A DNA stretch of 6,831 nt, from contig JAPUES010000156.1 in the NCBI GenBank assembly GCA_027492445.1, positions 1-6,831 of the forward strand. Direction: 5' to 3'. Each line of letters starts with the position of its first letter. The stretch's first letter is position 1. The notes beneath the pieces are model-generated. The model was not told where the DNA came from, searched no databases, and worked only from the letters and a program-made list of their open reading frames with translations. Of the stretch, positions 1-5,703 are shown in pieces. This DNA is from Sporomusaceae bacterium (GTDB lineage Bacteria > Bacillota > Negativicutes > DSM-13327). The position numbers and the translations under genes are program-made.

Positions 1-16
1 AGGGTTTATGAAGAAA

Positions 17-22
17 TATAAT
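17..22 (+). promoter_or_regulatory. Possible -10 box upstream of hydE
   Basis: A TATAAT hexamer lies 37 bases before the hydE start codon, a suitable distance for a short leader. Its -35 partner would fall just outside the left edge of the window, so only half the promoter can be judged. The region is AT-rich, so a chance match is quite possible. Confidence 0.3.
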
Positions 23-59
23 AGGGATAAAGATAGAATAAGACTAGGAGGGTGGGAAC

Positions 60-1097
60 TTGGCAGGTATACTCGATAGTATTATAAGAGCTGAATTTAC
101 ACACTCTTTGACAAAGATAGAAATTATACAATTATTGAGTAGTCATGAGTATGATAATGAGTTATTCTTAGCAGCTGACCGAGTGCGAAAAAAATATGTA
201 GGTGAGGAAATACATCTACGAGGACTTATAGAATTTGCTAATGTCTGTCAGCAACATTGTTGTTATTGTGGACTAAGAGTAGATAATGCTAAGATTAATC
301 GATATTGGCTGAAACCTGATCAGATTATTGAATTAGCAAATAAAGCTAAGGGTTATGGCTATAAAACCGTTGTACTGCAATCAGGAGAAAATACTGTTTA
401 TACCACAGCTGATATGCAGTATATTATTACAAACATTAAAGCCTTAGACTTAGCAATCACGCTCAGTATAGGTGAAAAAACTACAGAAGAATATCTAGCG
501 TATAAGAGGGCGGGTGCTGATCGTTATCTGCTAAGAATCGAAACGACAGATAAGGAGTTATATGAAAAGCTACATCCTGGTATGAACTTTGCCAATCGCC
601 TTCGATGCTTAACGGATTTAAAAGAACTAGGCTATGAGGTTGGGACAGGCTGTCTAGTTGGTCTACCTGGACAAACGCTAGAATCTTTGGCAGAGGATAT
701 ATTGTTTTTTAAAGCACTGGATGTAGATATGGTTGGACTTGGCCCATTCATACCAAATGGGGATACACCTTTAGGGAAAGAAGTGGGCGGCAATTTTATT
801 TTAAGTCTTAAGATGATGGCTATTACGAGATTGTTATTGCCCGATGGGAATATACCTGCGACTACCGCAATGGAAACTTTAAACAAGGATGGACGAATCA
901 TTGCCTTACAAAGTGGTGCTAATGTGGTAATGCCTAATGTTACGGAAGGGGATTATCGCAAAATGTACGCACTTTATCCTGGGAAAATTTGCATATCGGA
1001 TACACCTGAGCATTGCAGAGGGTGTATTACAAAGAAAATTGAAGGGATAGGTCGGAAAATATCAAAAGAATATGGCTATCGAGTAAAAAAAAATTGA
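60..1097 (+). CDS. hydE: [FeFe]-hydrogenase H-cluster radical SAM maturase HydE
   Basis: HydE works with HydG and HydF in the cytoplasm to build the diiron subcluster of [FeFe] hydrogenase. In current models it acts with S-adenosylmethionine on the cysteine-bound Fe(CO)2CN unit supplied by HydG. The 345-residue product has the radical-SAM cluster motif CxxxCxxC at C63, C67 and C70. A second cysteine set at C311, C319 and C322 (Cx7CxxC) matches the auxiliary-cluster cysteines known in some HydE proteins such as Thermotoga maritima HydE. LQSGE at 106-110 and TTAMETL at 268-274 look HydE-like and favour HydE over the relatives BioB and PylB. Length is normal. The start is TTG, supported by AGGAGG at 46-51 with eight bases of spacing. 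HydF, HydG and the hydrogenase are not in this window. The last codons contain a run of nine A before the TGA stop. Confidence 0.93.
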   Translation: MAGILDSIIRAEFTHSLTKIEIIQLLSSHEYDNELFLAADRVRKKYVGEEIHLRGLIEFANVCQQHCCYCGLRVDNAKINRYWLKPDQIIELANKAKGYGYKTVVLQSGENTVYTTADMQYIITNIKALDLAITLSIGEKTTEEYLAYKRAGADRYLLRIETTDKELYEKLHPGMNFANRLRCLTDLKELGYEVGTGCLVGLPGQTLESLAEDILFFKALDVDMVGLGPFIPNGDTPLGKEVGGNFILSLKMMAITRLLLPDGNIPATTAMETLNKDGRIIALQSGANVVMPNVTEGDYRKMYALYPGKICISDTPEHCRGCITKKIEGIGRKISKEYGYRVKKN

Positions 1098-1161
1098 GAA
1101 GTTGCAGGAAAATGCAAAAAAAAACTGAATAATGTAAAAGGTAAATAACAGTAGATATTAT

Positions 1162-1184
1162 ATCCATAGGCTACGACTGTGGGT
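1162..1184 (+). other. Small hairpin in the motA leader
   Basis: Bases 1162-1169 can pair with 1177-1184 around a seven-base loop, giving eight pairs including two G-U pairs. It ends eight bases before the motA Shine-Dalgarno sequence. It has no T-run, so it is not a terminator. A role in motA translation or transcript stability is possible, but a stem this short could be chance. Confidence 0.25.
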
Positions 1185-1206
1185 TGAATTTAGGGAGGCT
1201 ATAGCT

Positions 1207-1992
1207 TTGGAAAAATCAACAGTTATTGGTATGGTTGCTGGCGTTTTATCGGTTGTTGTAGGGATGGCATTAAAAGGTGCGAGTCCGATGGCGTTGGTAA
1301 ATCCTGCGGCATTTATGATTATTATTGGTGGTACAATAGCTTGTCTATTCAATGCATTTACTATGGATATCCTTAAAAATTTTCCGAATTTGATTAAGAC
1401 TTTATTTAGAACACCACAACTTATGCCCAAAATCGAGATGCTCAAAATGTTTGTAGAATTATCTCAGGTAGCGAGACGTGAGGGTATTTTGGCTCTTGAA
1501 AGTCGTGTAGATGAAATTAAAGATGAATTTTTAAGAAAGGGTCTAAGCATGGTTATTGATGGTTTAGATCCAGACTTTGTTGGTGATGTATTGGATGCGG
1601 AAATTCAAAGTATGGAAGAACGTCATCGCATTGGGGCGCTAGTTTTTAGCCAGGCAGGTACTTATGCTCCAACACTCGGCGTTTTGGGCGCCGTTATTGG
1701 TTTGATTGCGGCCCTTGGGAATCTTGATGATATTGAAAAATTAGGACACTCCATTGCGGCTGCCTTTGTGGCAACGTTGCTAGGTATTTTTACAGGGTAT
1801 GTTATTTGGCATCCATTTTCAAATAAATTAAAAATGATGTCCAAAAAAGAAGTAGATAGCAAGAAAATGATGGTTGAAGGAATTTTATCCTTACAAGCTG
1901 GTGATTCACCAACGGCTATTGAAGCGAAACTCATGGTGTTTATCCCTCAAACAGAACGTTTGCTGTTAAAGGCTAAGACGGAGGAAGCATAA
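1207..1992 (+). CDS. motA: Flagellar motor stator protein MotA
   Basis: MotA forms, with MotB, the ion-conducting stator that drives flagellar rotation, and sits in the cytoplasmic membrane. The 261-residue protein shows the expected four membrane segments: about 5-23, 30-50, 150-171 and 181-202. The large cytoplasmic loop between segments 2 and 3 carries the rotor-contact charges, visible as R90/R91 and E98 in ARREGILALE. The two conserved prolines of the channel region appear as P155 (in YAPTLG) and P203 (in WHPF). The start is TTG at 1207 with AGGGAGG at 1192-1198, eight bases upstream. The stop overlaps the motB start by one base, so translation is probably coupled. The 109-base gap after hydE holds a small potential hairpin but no convincing sigma-A or sigma-D (flagellar) promoter, so the controlling signal is not resolved. 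Confidence 0.95.
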   Translation: MEKSTVIGMVAGVLSVVVGMALKGASPMALVNPAAFMIIIGGTIACLFNAFTMDILKNFPNLIKTLFRTPQLMPKIEMLKMFVELSQVARREGILALESRVDEIKDEFLRKGLSMVIDGLDPDFVGDVLDAEIQSMEERHRIGALVFSQAGTYAPTLGVLGAVIGLIAALGNLDDIEKLGHSIAAAFVATLLGIFTGYVIWHPFSNKLKMMSKKEVDSKKMMVEGILSLQAGDSPTAIEAKLMVFIPQTERLLLKAKTEEA

Positions 1993-2747
1993 TGTCGAGA
2001 AAGAAAAAACATCATGCTGAACATCATGAAGAACATATGGATGAATCTTGGTTAGTGCCCTATGCTGATATTTTGACATTATTGTTGGCTTTATTTATTG
2101 TACTCTTTGCTTCTGCTCAAGTTGATCAAAAGAAATTTGATATGATTGCCCAATCTTTTAGTGCAGCTTTTAGTGGAAGTCCTTCTGTGTTTGATAATAA
2201 TCAAGCCATCACACCAGAAATCAATGCCCCTAGACCGGATCAAGCAGATTTAGATAAAACAAAAGAACAGGAACATCTAAAGGAAACAATACAACTTTTA
2301 GAAGTCAAGAAAGCCTTGGATAAGTATATTGAGCAAAATAATTTAGTGGGACAATTAAATACATCTCTTACGGAAGATGGTTTGATGATTCGCATTAAAG
2401 ATACAGCTTTATTTCCTTCCGGAAGTGCTCAGCTTCGTCCAGAGTCCCAGCGCTTTGGGACGGAAATTGCCAAGATGTTAATGACCTTACAACAGAAAGT
2501 TGTTATTTCAGGGCATACAGATAATGTACCGATTAATACCCGTGAATTTCCTTCTAATTGGGAGCTTAGTTCCATGCGATCCATAAACTTTATGAAGTCG
2601 CTCTTAAGAGAAGGGGATTTAAAGCCAGAACGATTTAGTGCTATTGGCTATGGGGAATTTCGACCTGTAGCAAGCAATGATTCAGAAGAAGGACATTCTC
2701 AGAATCGCCGGGTAGAGGTACTTATTATGCGTAATTATAAGATGTAA
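1992..2747 (+). CDS. motB: Flagellar motor stator protein MotB
   Basis: MotB is the peptidoglycan-anchored half of the stator. The 251-residue protein has a basic and histidine-rich cytoplasmic N-terminus (1-18), one membrane segment (about 21-43) and a linker to about 125. An OmpA-type peptidoglycan-binding domain follows (about 128-246). D26 in VPYAD is the ion-carrying aspartate. The segment around it reads very like Bacillus subtilis MotB, which favours proton over sodium coupling; this is an inference. OmpA-domain signatures are SGHTDNVP (173-180), NWELSSMRS (189-197) and QNRRVEV (237-243). The ATG shares its A with the motA TAA stop, and GGAGG at 1980-1984 lies inside the motA end, seven bases upstream. 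The histidine cluster HHAEHHEEH (7-15) is somewhat unusual. No other flagellar genes are visible, so this is a stand-alone motAB locus at this scale. Confidence 0.95.
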   Translation: MSRKKKHHAEHHEEHMDESWLVPYADILTLLLALFIVLFASAQVDQKKFDMIAQSFSAAFSGSPSVFDNNQAITPEINAPRPDQADLDKTKEQEHLKETIQLLEVKKALDKYIEQNNLVGQLNTSLTEDGLMIRIKDTALFPSGSAQLRPESQRFGTEIAKMLMTLQQKVVISGHTDNVPINTREFPSNWELSSMRSINFMKSLLREGDLKPERFSAIGYGEFRPVASNDSEEGHSQNRRVEVLIMRNYKM

Positions 2748-2757
2748 TGATAGGATT

Positions 2758-2789
2758 AAAGGGGGCTTGGCTTTGGCTAGGCCTCCTTT
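2758..2789 (+). terminator. Hairpin terminator after motB
   Basis: Bases 2758-2771 pair fully with 2776-2789 around a four-base TTTG loop: 14 pairs, three of them G-U. The stem has an A3 foot on the left and a T3 foot on the right. The hairpin lies ten bases after the motB stop, where termination of motAB is expected. The downstream T-run is poor (TTT then CGG), so termination may be incomplete, or the stem may mainly protect the mRNA 3' end. Confidence 0.6.
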
Positions 2790-2799
2790 CGGATTGCTA

Positions 2800-2828
2800 T
2801 TGGAAAGTACTGTAAATGCTGATACAAT
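2800..2828 (+). promoter_or_regulatory. Probable sigma-A promoter for acpS-nnr
   Basis: TTGGAA (2800-2805) and TACAAT (2823-2828) are separated by 17 bases. The -10 box is preceded by TG one base upstream (2820-2821), an extended -10 element. The -35 matches consensus at four of six positions and the -10 at five of six. The site lies just after the motB hairpin and about 30 bases before the acpS start, the expected place for a new transcription unit. Confidence 0.5.
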
Positions 2829-2845
2829 GCTTAATAAAGAATAGA

Positions 2846-2850
2846 TGGAG
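2846..2850 (+). promoter_or_regulatory. Shine-Dalgarno site that fixes the acpS start
   Basis: TGGAG at 2846-2850 is the only ribosome-binding sequence near the acpS start. It overlaps the upstream in-frame GTG at 2850, which therefore has no usable site, but sits eight bases before the GTG at 2859. This decides in favour of 2859. Confidence 0.7.
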
Positions 2851-2858
2851 TGAGAGTA

Positions 2859-3236
2859 GTGATTATTGGGACTGGTATAGATATTATTGAAATTAGCCGC
2901 ATTACTGAGGCTGTCAACCGTTCCTCTTTTGTACGCAGAGTGTTTACTCTTTCTGAGCAGCAGTACTGTGAAAGTAGGGGTGTACAAAAATTTGCTTCCT
3001 ATGCTGCACGTTTTGCAGGAAAAGAAGCGGTAATGAAAGCTTTTGGGACTGGTCTTGCAGGTGGATCCTTGCAAGATATAGAAATTCTATTGAATGATAA
3101 AGGTTGCCCTCATGTAGAACTTAGTGGCAAATTTGCAACTTTAGGCAAGGATATAGGTGTCACTGCAATTCATATTTCCTTAACGCATGCCCGGGAGTAT
3201 GCAGCAGCTCAGGCTATTTTATGGGGAGGACGATAA
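2859..3236 (+). CDS. acpS: Holo-[acyl-carrier-protein] synthase AcpS
   Basis: AcpS transfers the 4'-phosphopantetheine group from coenzyme A to a serine of apo-ACP, activating it for fatty acid synthesis in the cytoplasm. From the GTG at 2859 the product is 125 residues, the normal size, and opens with the family's typical MIIGTGIDIIEI. D8 and E56 (in RFAGKEAVMKAFGTG, 51-65) are the expected metal and substrate ligands, and HISLTH (105-110) is the conserved late motif. An upstream in-frame GTG at 2850 would add three residues but has no ribosome-binding site. The stop is one base before the nnr ATG, so the two genes are almost certainly co-transcribed and translationally coupled. acpS next to nnr is a familiar pairing in Firmicutes. 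Confidence 0.96.
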   Translation: MIIGTGIDIIEISRITEAVNRSSFVRRVFTLSEQQYCESRGVQKFASYAARFAGKEAVMKAFGTGLAGGSLQDIEILLNDKGCPHVELSGKFATLGKDIGVTAIHISLTHAREYAAAQAILWGGR

Positions 3237-3237
3237 C

Positions 3238-4791
3238 ATGAAATTTGTAACAGGCGCTGAAATAAGAACCATTGATCAAAAGGCGATAGAAAAATACGGT
3301 ATTCCAAGCATTGCTCTTATGGAAAATGCAGGAAGCGAGGTTGCCCGCCAGATTGGCTGTATTCTAGGAGACTTATGTAATAAAAAGATAGCCATTTTTG
3401 CTGGTAAGGGGAATAATGGCGGTGATGGTTATGTGGTTGCCAGACATCTTTATAATCAAGGTGCAAAGGTAAAAGTATTTCTAATCGGTAGTAAAGGCGA
3501 TATAAGCGGAGATGCATTGGTAAATTTGCAGATTATTAGTTCTATGGGAATTGATGTTACTGAAGTCGTAAATGATGGCGATTGGGATAAATTGAAAATT
3601 GCTATAACCTTTACAGATTGCATGGTAGATGCCTTAGTAGGTACTGGTTTTACGGGGCAATTAGGTGGCAATATGGCTCAGGTTGTAGAAAGTATCAATA
3701 AGAGTAATAAAGTTGTGATTGCCATTGATGTACCTTCCGGTGTGGATGCAGATACGGGACAAGTTGAGGGCATTGCGGTAAAGGCGAATCACACCATTAC
3801 TTTTTCTTTGCCGAAACAGGGACTGCTCTTGTATCCGGGAGCCACTTATGCGGGTGATGTATGTGTTGTAGATATTGGGATACCTCGTATGCTCTTAGTA
3901 GATGAAAATATAAAGCAAAATATTATTACAAGTACTAGTGTTGGAGAACTTTTTTTAAAGCGGAGCCCTAATTTTCATAAGGGTAACTGTGGAAAAGTAT
4001 TCCTAGTAGCCGGTTCTAAGGGCCTTACTGGTGCAGCGGCCCTGGCTGGGGAGGCAGCTCTTCGAGCGGGAGCTGGCCTTGTAACCTTAGGGATTGGGGA
4101 AAGTTTACATAACATTATGGAAAATAAGTTGACCGAAGTAATGACAAGTCCATTAAGAGAGGTGCTACCAGGCACTATTGGACAAAGTGCGGTAGAGGAA
4201 ATATTAAAAATTGCAAGTACTAGTGATATTGTAGCGATTGGTCCAGGGCTAGGTCGTCATGAGGGCACCATGACTGCGGTACGTCAAGTTATTAAAGAAA
4301 TAGAAAAACCGCTGGTGATTGATGCCGATGCTTTATACGCTCTGGTAGACTATACTAATATCTTGGCAGAGGCCAAAGCCGTGCCTGTAGTGACCCCCCA
4401 TCCTGGGGAAATGGCTCGCCTGCTTGGCTTAACAGCTGATGAAGTCAATCAAGATCGAGTGTATATTGCAAGACAGACGGCTATGGAGTGGGGAAGTATT
4501 GTTGTTTTAAAAGGGGCACGTACTTTAGTAGCATTTCCGGATGGAGAAGTATATATTAATATTACAGGCAATGCTGGTATGGCTACAGGAGGTACTGGGG
4601 ATGTTTTAACAGGAGTGATTGGGGGATTAATGGCCCAGGGCTTATCAAGTCATGAAGCAGCCTTAGTTGGCGTTTATATTCATGGACTAGCGGGAGATAT
4701 TGTAGCGCGAGGGGGGATGGTAGGCATGGTTGCTAGTGATGTAATTAGAGCCTTGCCAGCAGCAATTCTTGCTATTCAAGAAAGAGAGTAA
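3238..4791 (+). CDS. nnr: Bifunctional NAD(P)HX epimerase / ADP-dependent NAD(P)HX dehydratase
   Basis: Nnr repairs hydrated nicotinamide cofactors: the N-terminal domain interconverts the R and S forms of NAD(P)HX, and the C-terminal domain dehydrates the S form back to NAD(P)H using ADP. The protein is 517 residues. The YjeF-N epimerase domain spans about 1-215, with GKGNNGGDG (56-64), DALVGTGF (131-138) and IDVPSGVDADTG (163-174). The ribokinase-like dehydratase domain spans about 235-512, with HKGNCGKVFLVAGS (247-260), GPGLG (335-339), DADAL (362-366), TPHPGEMARLLG (386-397) and NAGMATGGTGDVLTG (445-459), in which D455 is the likely catalytic acid. The ATG at 3238 is chosen over an in-frame ATG at 3187 inside acpS, because it has GGGGAGG at 3223-3229 eight bases upstream and gives the usual family N-terminus. 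No strong terminator follows; only an unsupported T6 run is present at 4805-4810. Confidence 0.96.
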   Translation: MKFVTGAEIRTIDQKAIEKYGIPSIALMENAGSEVARQIGCILGDLCNKKIAIFAGKGNNGGDGYVVARHLYNQGAKVKVFLIGSKGDISGDALVNLQIISSMGIDVTEVVNDGDWDKLKIAITFTDCMVDALVGTGFTGQLGGNMAQVVESINKSNKVVIAIDVPSGVDADTGQVEGIAVKANHTITFSLPKQGLLLYPGATYAGDVCVVDIGIPRMLLVDENIKQNIITSTSVGELFLKRSPNFHKGNCGKVFLVAGSKGLTGAAALAGEAALRAGAGLVTLGIGESLHNIMENKLTEVMTSPLREVLPGTIGQSAVEEILKIASTSDIVAIGPGLGRHEGTMTAVRQVIKEIEKPLVIDADALYALVDYTNILAEAKAVPVVTPHPGEMARLLGLTADEVNQDRVYIARQTAMEWGSIVVLKGARTLVAFPDGEVYINITGNAGMATGGTGDVLTGVIGGLMAQGLSSHEAALVGVYIHGLAGDIVARGGMVGMVASDVIRALPAAILAIQERE

Positions 4792-4851
4792 GCATAATTT
4801 GTCCTTTTTTCATGCATACTTAGTTAGAGTGGAGGGTATTAGAAAACATCT

Positions 4852-4882
4852 TGTACATATAAAATAAAAGTATATATGAACA
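4852..4882. repeat. Imperfect inverted repeat upstream of the toxin-antitoxin promoter
   Basis: The ten-base arm at 4852-4861 matches the reverse complement of 4873-4882 at nine of ten positions, with an 11-base spacer. The arm centres are 21 bases apart, about two helical turns. The repeat sits about 45 bases before the -35 box of the ndoAI promoter, so it could be an upstream regulator site. The sequence is very AT-rich, which raises the chance-match rate. It has no T-run and is not a terminator. Confidence 0.35.
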
Positions 4883-4915
4883 CGACTGATTATCATTCGC
4901 CAATTACTAGAATAA

Positions 4916-4951
4916 TATATAAAAAAATTGACATTTGTATATAAAAAAATT
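4916..4951. repeat. 14-bp perfect direct repeat straddling the ndoAI promoter; candidate operator
   Basis: An identical 14-base unit (TATAT, seven A, TT) occurs at 4916-4929 and 4938-4951. The starts are 22 bases apart, about two helical turns, so both copies face the same side of the helix. Copy 1 ends inside the -35 box and copy 2 ends on the first base of the -10 box. The A7 tracts should also bend the DNA in phase. Ribbon-helix-helix antitoxins commonly repress their own promoter through repeated sites, so this is a natural operator candidate; that role is inferred. Confidence 0.5.
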
Positions 4952-4956
4952 ATAAT
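4928..4956 (+). promoter_or_regulatory. Consensus sigma-A promoter of ndoAI-ndoA
   Basis: TTGACA (4928-4933) and TATAAT (4951-4956) are both perfect consensus hexamers with the optimal 17-base spacer. Transcription should begin near 4963, giving a leader of about 36 bases. A promoter this strong normally needs a repressor, which fits an autoregulated toxin-antitoxin operon and the direct repeat overlapping it. Confidence 0.88.
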
Positions 4957-4998
4957 TACTCTATGTGATAGCATGTGTTAACTGGCGGGGGTGAAGGC

Positions 4999-5271
4999 GT
5001 GGCAGAATTGAGGCGCATTATGATTAGTATTCCAAATAGTTTGCTCCAAGAAGTGGATGGTATTATTGCGATGGAGAAATTAAGCCGTAGTCAATTTGTG
5101 CGTGATGCTATGCGCTCTTGCATTGAAGATCGTAAACGTAAAGCTGTACGTGATAAGATGCGTAGAGGATATCAGGAAATGGCAAATATTAATATGGAAT
5201 TAGCCGAGGAAGGATTGCTGTCAGACACGGATATGTTTGAAATGCCTACCTTGCTGGCGGAGCGTGAATAA
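4999..5271 (+). CDS. ndoAI: Ribbon-helix-helix antitoxin EndoAI (MazE-equivalent)
   Basis: This is the likely antitoxin of the EndoA mRNA interferase: the N-terminal half dimerises and binds DNA, and the C-terminal half wraps the toxin. From the GTG at 4999 it is 90 residues. RRIMISIPNSLL (5-16) fits the ribbon strand and first turn, with helices at about 13-27 and 29-45 typical of the CopG/RHH fold. The charged region 46-90 fits the toxin-binding tail. The start at 4999 is preferred over the GTG at 4975 because the near-perfect GGGGGTGA ribosome-binding site (4986-4993) lies just before it and would lie inside the gene for the earlier start. The gene follows a consensus promoter within a candidate operator and ends two bases before the toxin gene. 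It probably represses its own operon; this is family knowledge plus inference. Confidence 0.9.
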   Translation: MAELRRIMISIPNSLLQEVDGIIAMEKLSRSQFVRDAMRSCIEDRKRKAVRDKMRRGYQEMANINMELAEEGLLSDTDMFEMPTLLAERE

Positions 5272-5273
5272 TA

Positions 5274-5624
5274 ATGGTCGTAAAACGTGGGGATATTTAT
5301 TATGCCAATTTAAGCCCAGTAGTAGGCTCAGAACAAGGCGGACATAGACCTGTTTTAGTAATTCAGAATGATGTTGGTAATAAATATAGTCCAACGGTGA
5401 TTGTAGTAGCCATTACTTCGCAGATTTCCAAGGCGAAGCTGCCTACTCATGTAGAAATAAGCTCCAAGTATTCTAATTTAGAAAAAGATTCTGTCATCTT
5501 ACTGGAACAGTTGCGTACCATTGATAAACGCCGCTTAAAAGAAAAGGTTACTCATCTCAGTGATGAGGTAATGGGTATGATTGACGAAGCGATAAAAGTC
5601 AGTCTAGGTTTAGTGGAAGTATAA
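5274..5624 (+). CDS. ndoA: Type II toxin EndoA (MazF/PemK mRNA interferase)
   Basis: EndoA is a cytoplasmic, sequence-specific endoribonuclease that cuts single-stranded mRNA; Bacillus subtilis EndoA cleaves within UACAU. The 116-residue protein is full length and very close in style to the Bacillus protein: MVVKRGDIYYANLSPVVGSE at 1-20, GGHRPVLVIQND (22-33) and AITSQISKAKLPTHVE (46-61). R25 and T48 occupy the catalytic positions known for this family, and LLEQLRTIDK (76-85) is the conserved dimer-region motif. The toxin therefore looks intact. It lies two bases after the antitoxin stop. Its own ribosome-binding site is modest (GGAG at 5259-5262, 11 bases away), which should keep toxin translation below and dependent on the antitoxin. 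An intrinsic terminator follows directly. The cleavage motif in this organism is inferred, not shown. Confidence 0.95.
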   Translation: MVVKRGDIYYANLSPVVGSEQGGHRPVLVIQNDVGNKYSPTVIVVAITSQISKAKLPTHVEISSKYSNLEKDSVILLEQLRTIDKRRLKEKVTHLSDEVMGMIDEAIKVSLGLVEV

Positions 5625-5636
5625 ATCGTGATAAAG

Positions 5637-5664
5637 AATAGGCAGGTAGCTGTCTATTTTTTTT
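5637..5664 (+). terminator. Intrinsic terminator of the ndoAI-ndoA operon
   Basis: Bases 5637-5645 pair with 5650-5658 around a GTAG tetraloop: nine pairs, one G-U. The stem runs into eight consecutive T at 5657-5664. It starts 13 bases after the toxin stop. With the strong promoter at 4928-4956 it makes the toxin-antitoxin pair a self-contained transcription unit. The stem is only moderately GC-rich, so some readthrough into the next gene is possible. Confidence 0.85.
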
Positions 5665-5703
5665 GAGCATTCGGCGGTAGTAATCAATAAGGAGGAGTAG
5701 GTT

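Noticed and set aside
1..21. Possible C-terminal end of an upstream gene (six sense codons then TAA in frame 1).
   Set aside because: Too short to recognise, and a random AT-rich sequence gives such a reading easily; the same bases contain a candidate -10 box.
1102..1124. Five-pair stem (TTGCA/TGCAA) followed by A9 after hydE.
   Set aside because: The stem is short, and an A-run would suit a terminator only for minus-strand transcription, where no gene is seen.
1135..1168. A sigma-D (flagellar) promoter before motA, from TAAA followed by GATAT-like bases.
   Set aside because: The spacing between the TAAA elements and any CCGATAT-like box is wrong and the GCC part is missing.
3187..3237. Seventeen-residue N-terminal extension of Nnr from an ATG inside acpS.
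   Set aside because: The ATG at 3238 has a strong Shine-Dalgarno sequence and gives the usual family start; the extension overlaps acpS coding sequence in another frame.
632..4175. Several minus-strand open frames of 65-130 codons opposite hydE, motA, motB, acpS and nnr.
   Set aside because: They lie antisense to well-recognised genes, lack ribosome-binding sites and conserved motifs, and are best explained as shadows of the real coding frames.
4790..4815. Terminator after nnr, suggested by T6 at 4805-4810.
   Set aside because: No stable GC-containing stem precedes the T-run; only a four-base GCAT/ATGC match spans it, with the T-run inside the loop.
4876..4944. A 22-codon ORF starting with ATG in the gap before ndoAI.
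   Set aside because: It has no ribosome-binding site, lies upstream of and across the promoter, and its composition simply reflects AT-rich regulatory DNA.
4999..5624. Absence of UACAU (the Bacillus EndoA cut site) from the toxin-antitoxin coding region, while hydE (211, 571), motB (2360), nnr (4106) and the MBL gene (5941, 6477) contain it.
   Set aside because: A five-base word is expected less than once in about 650 bases, so absence means little, and the motif for this toxin is only assumed.
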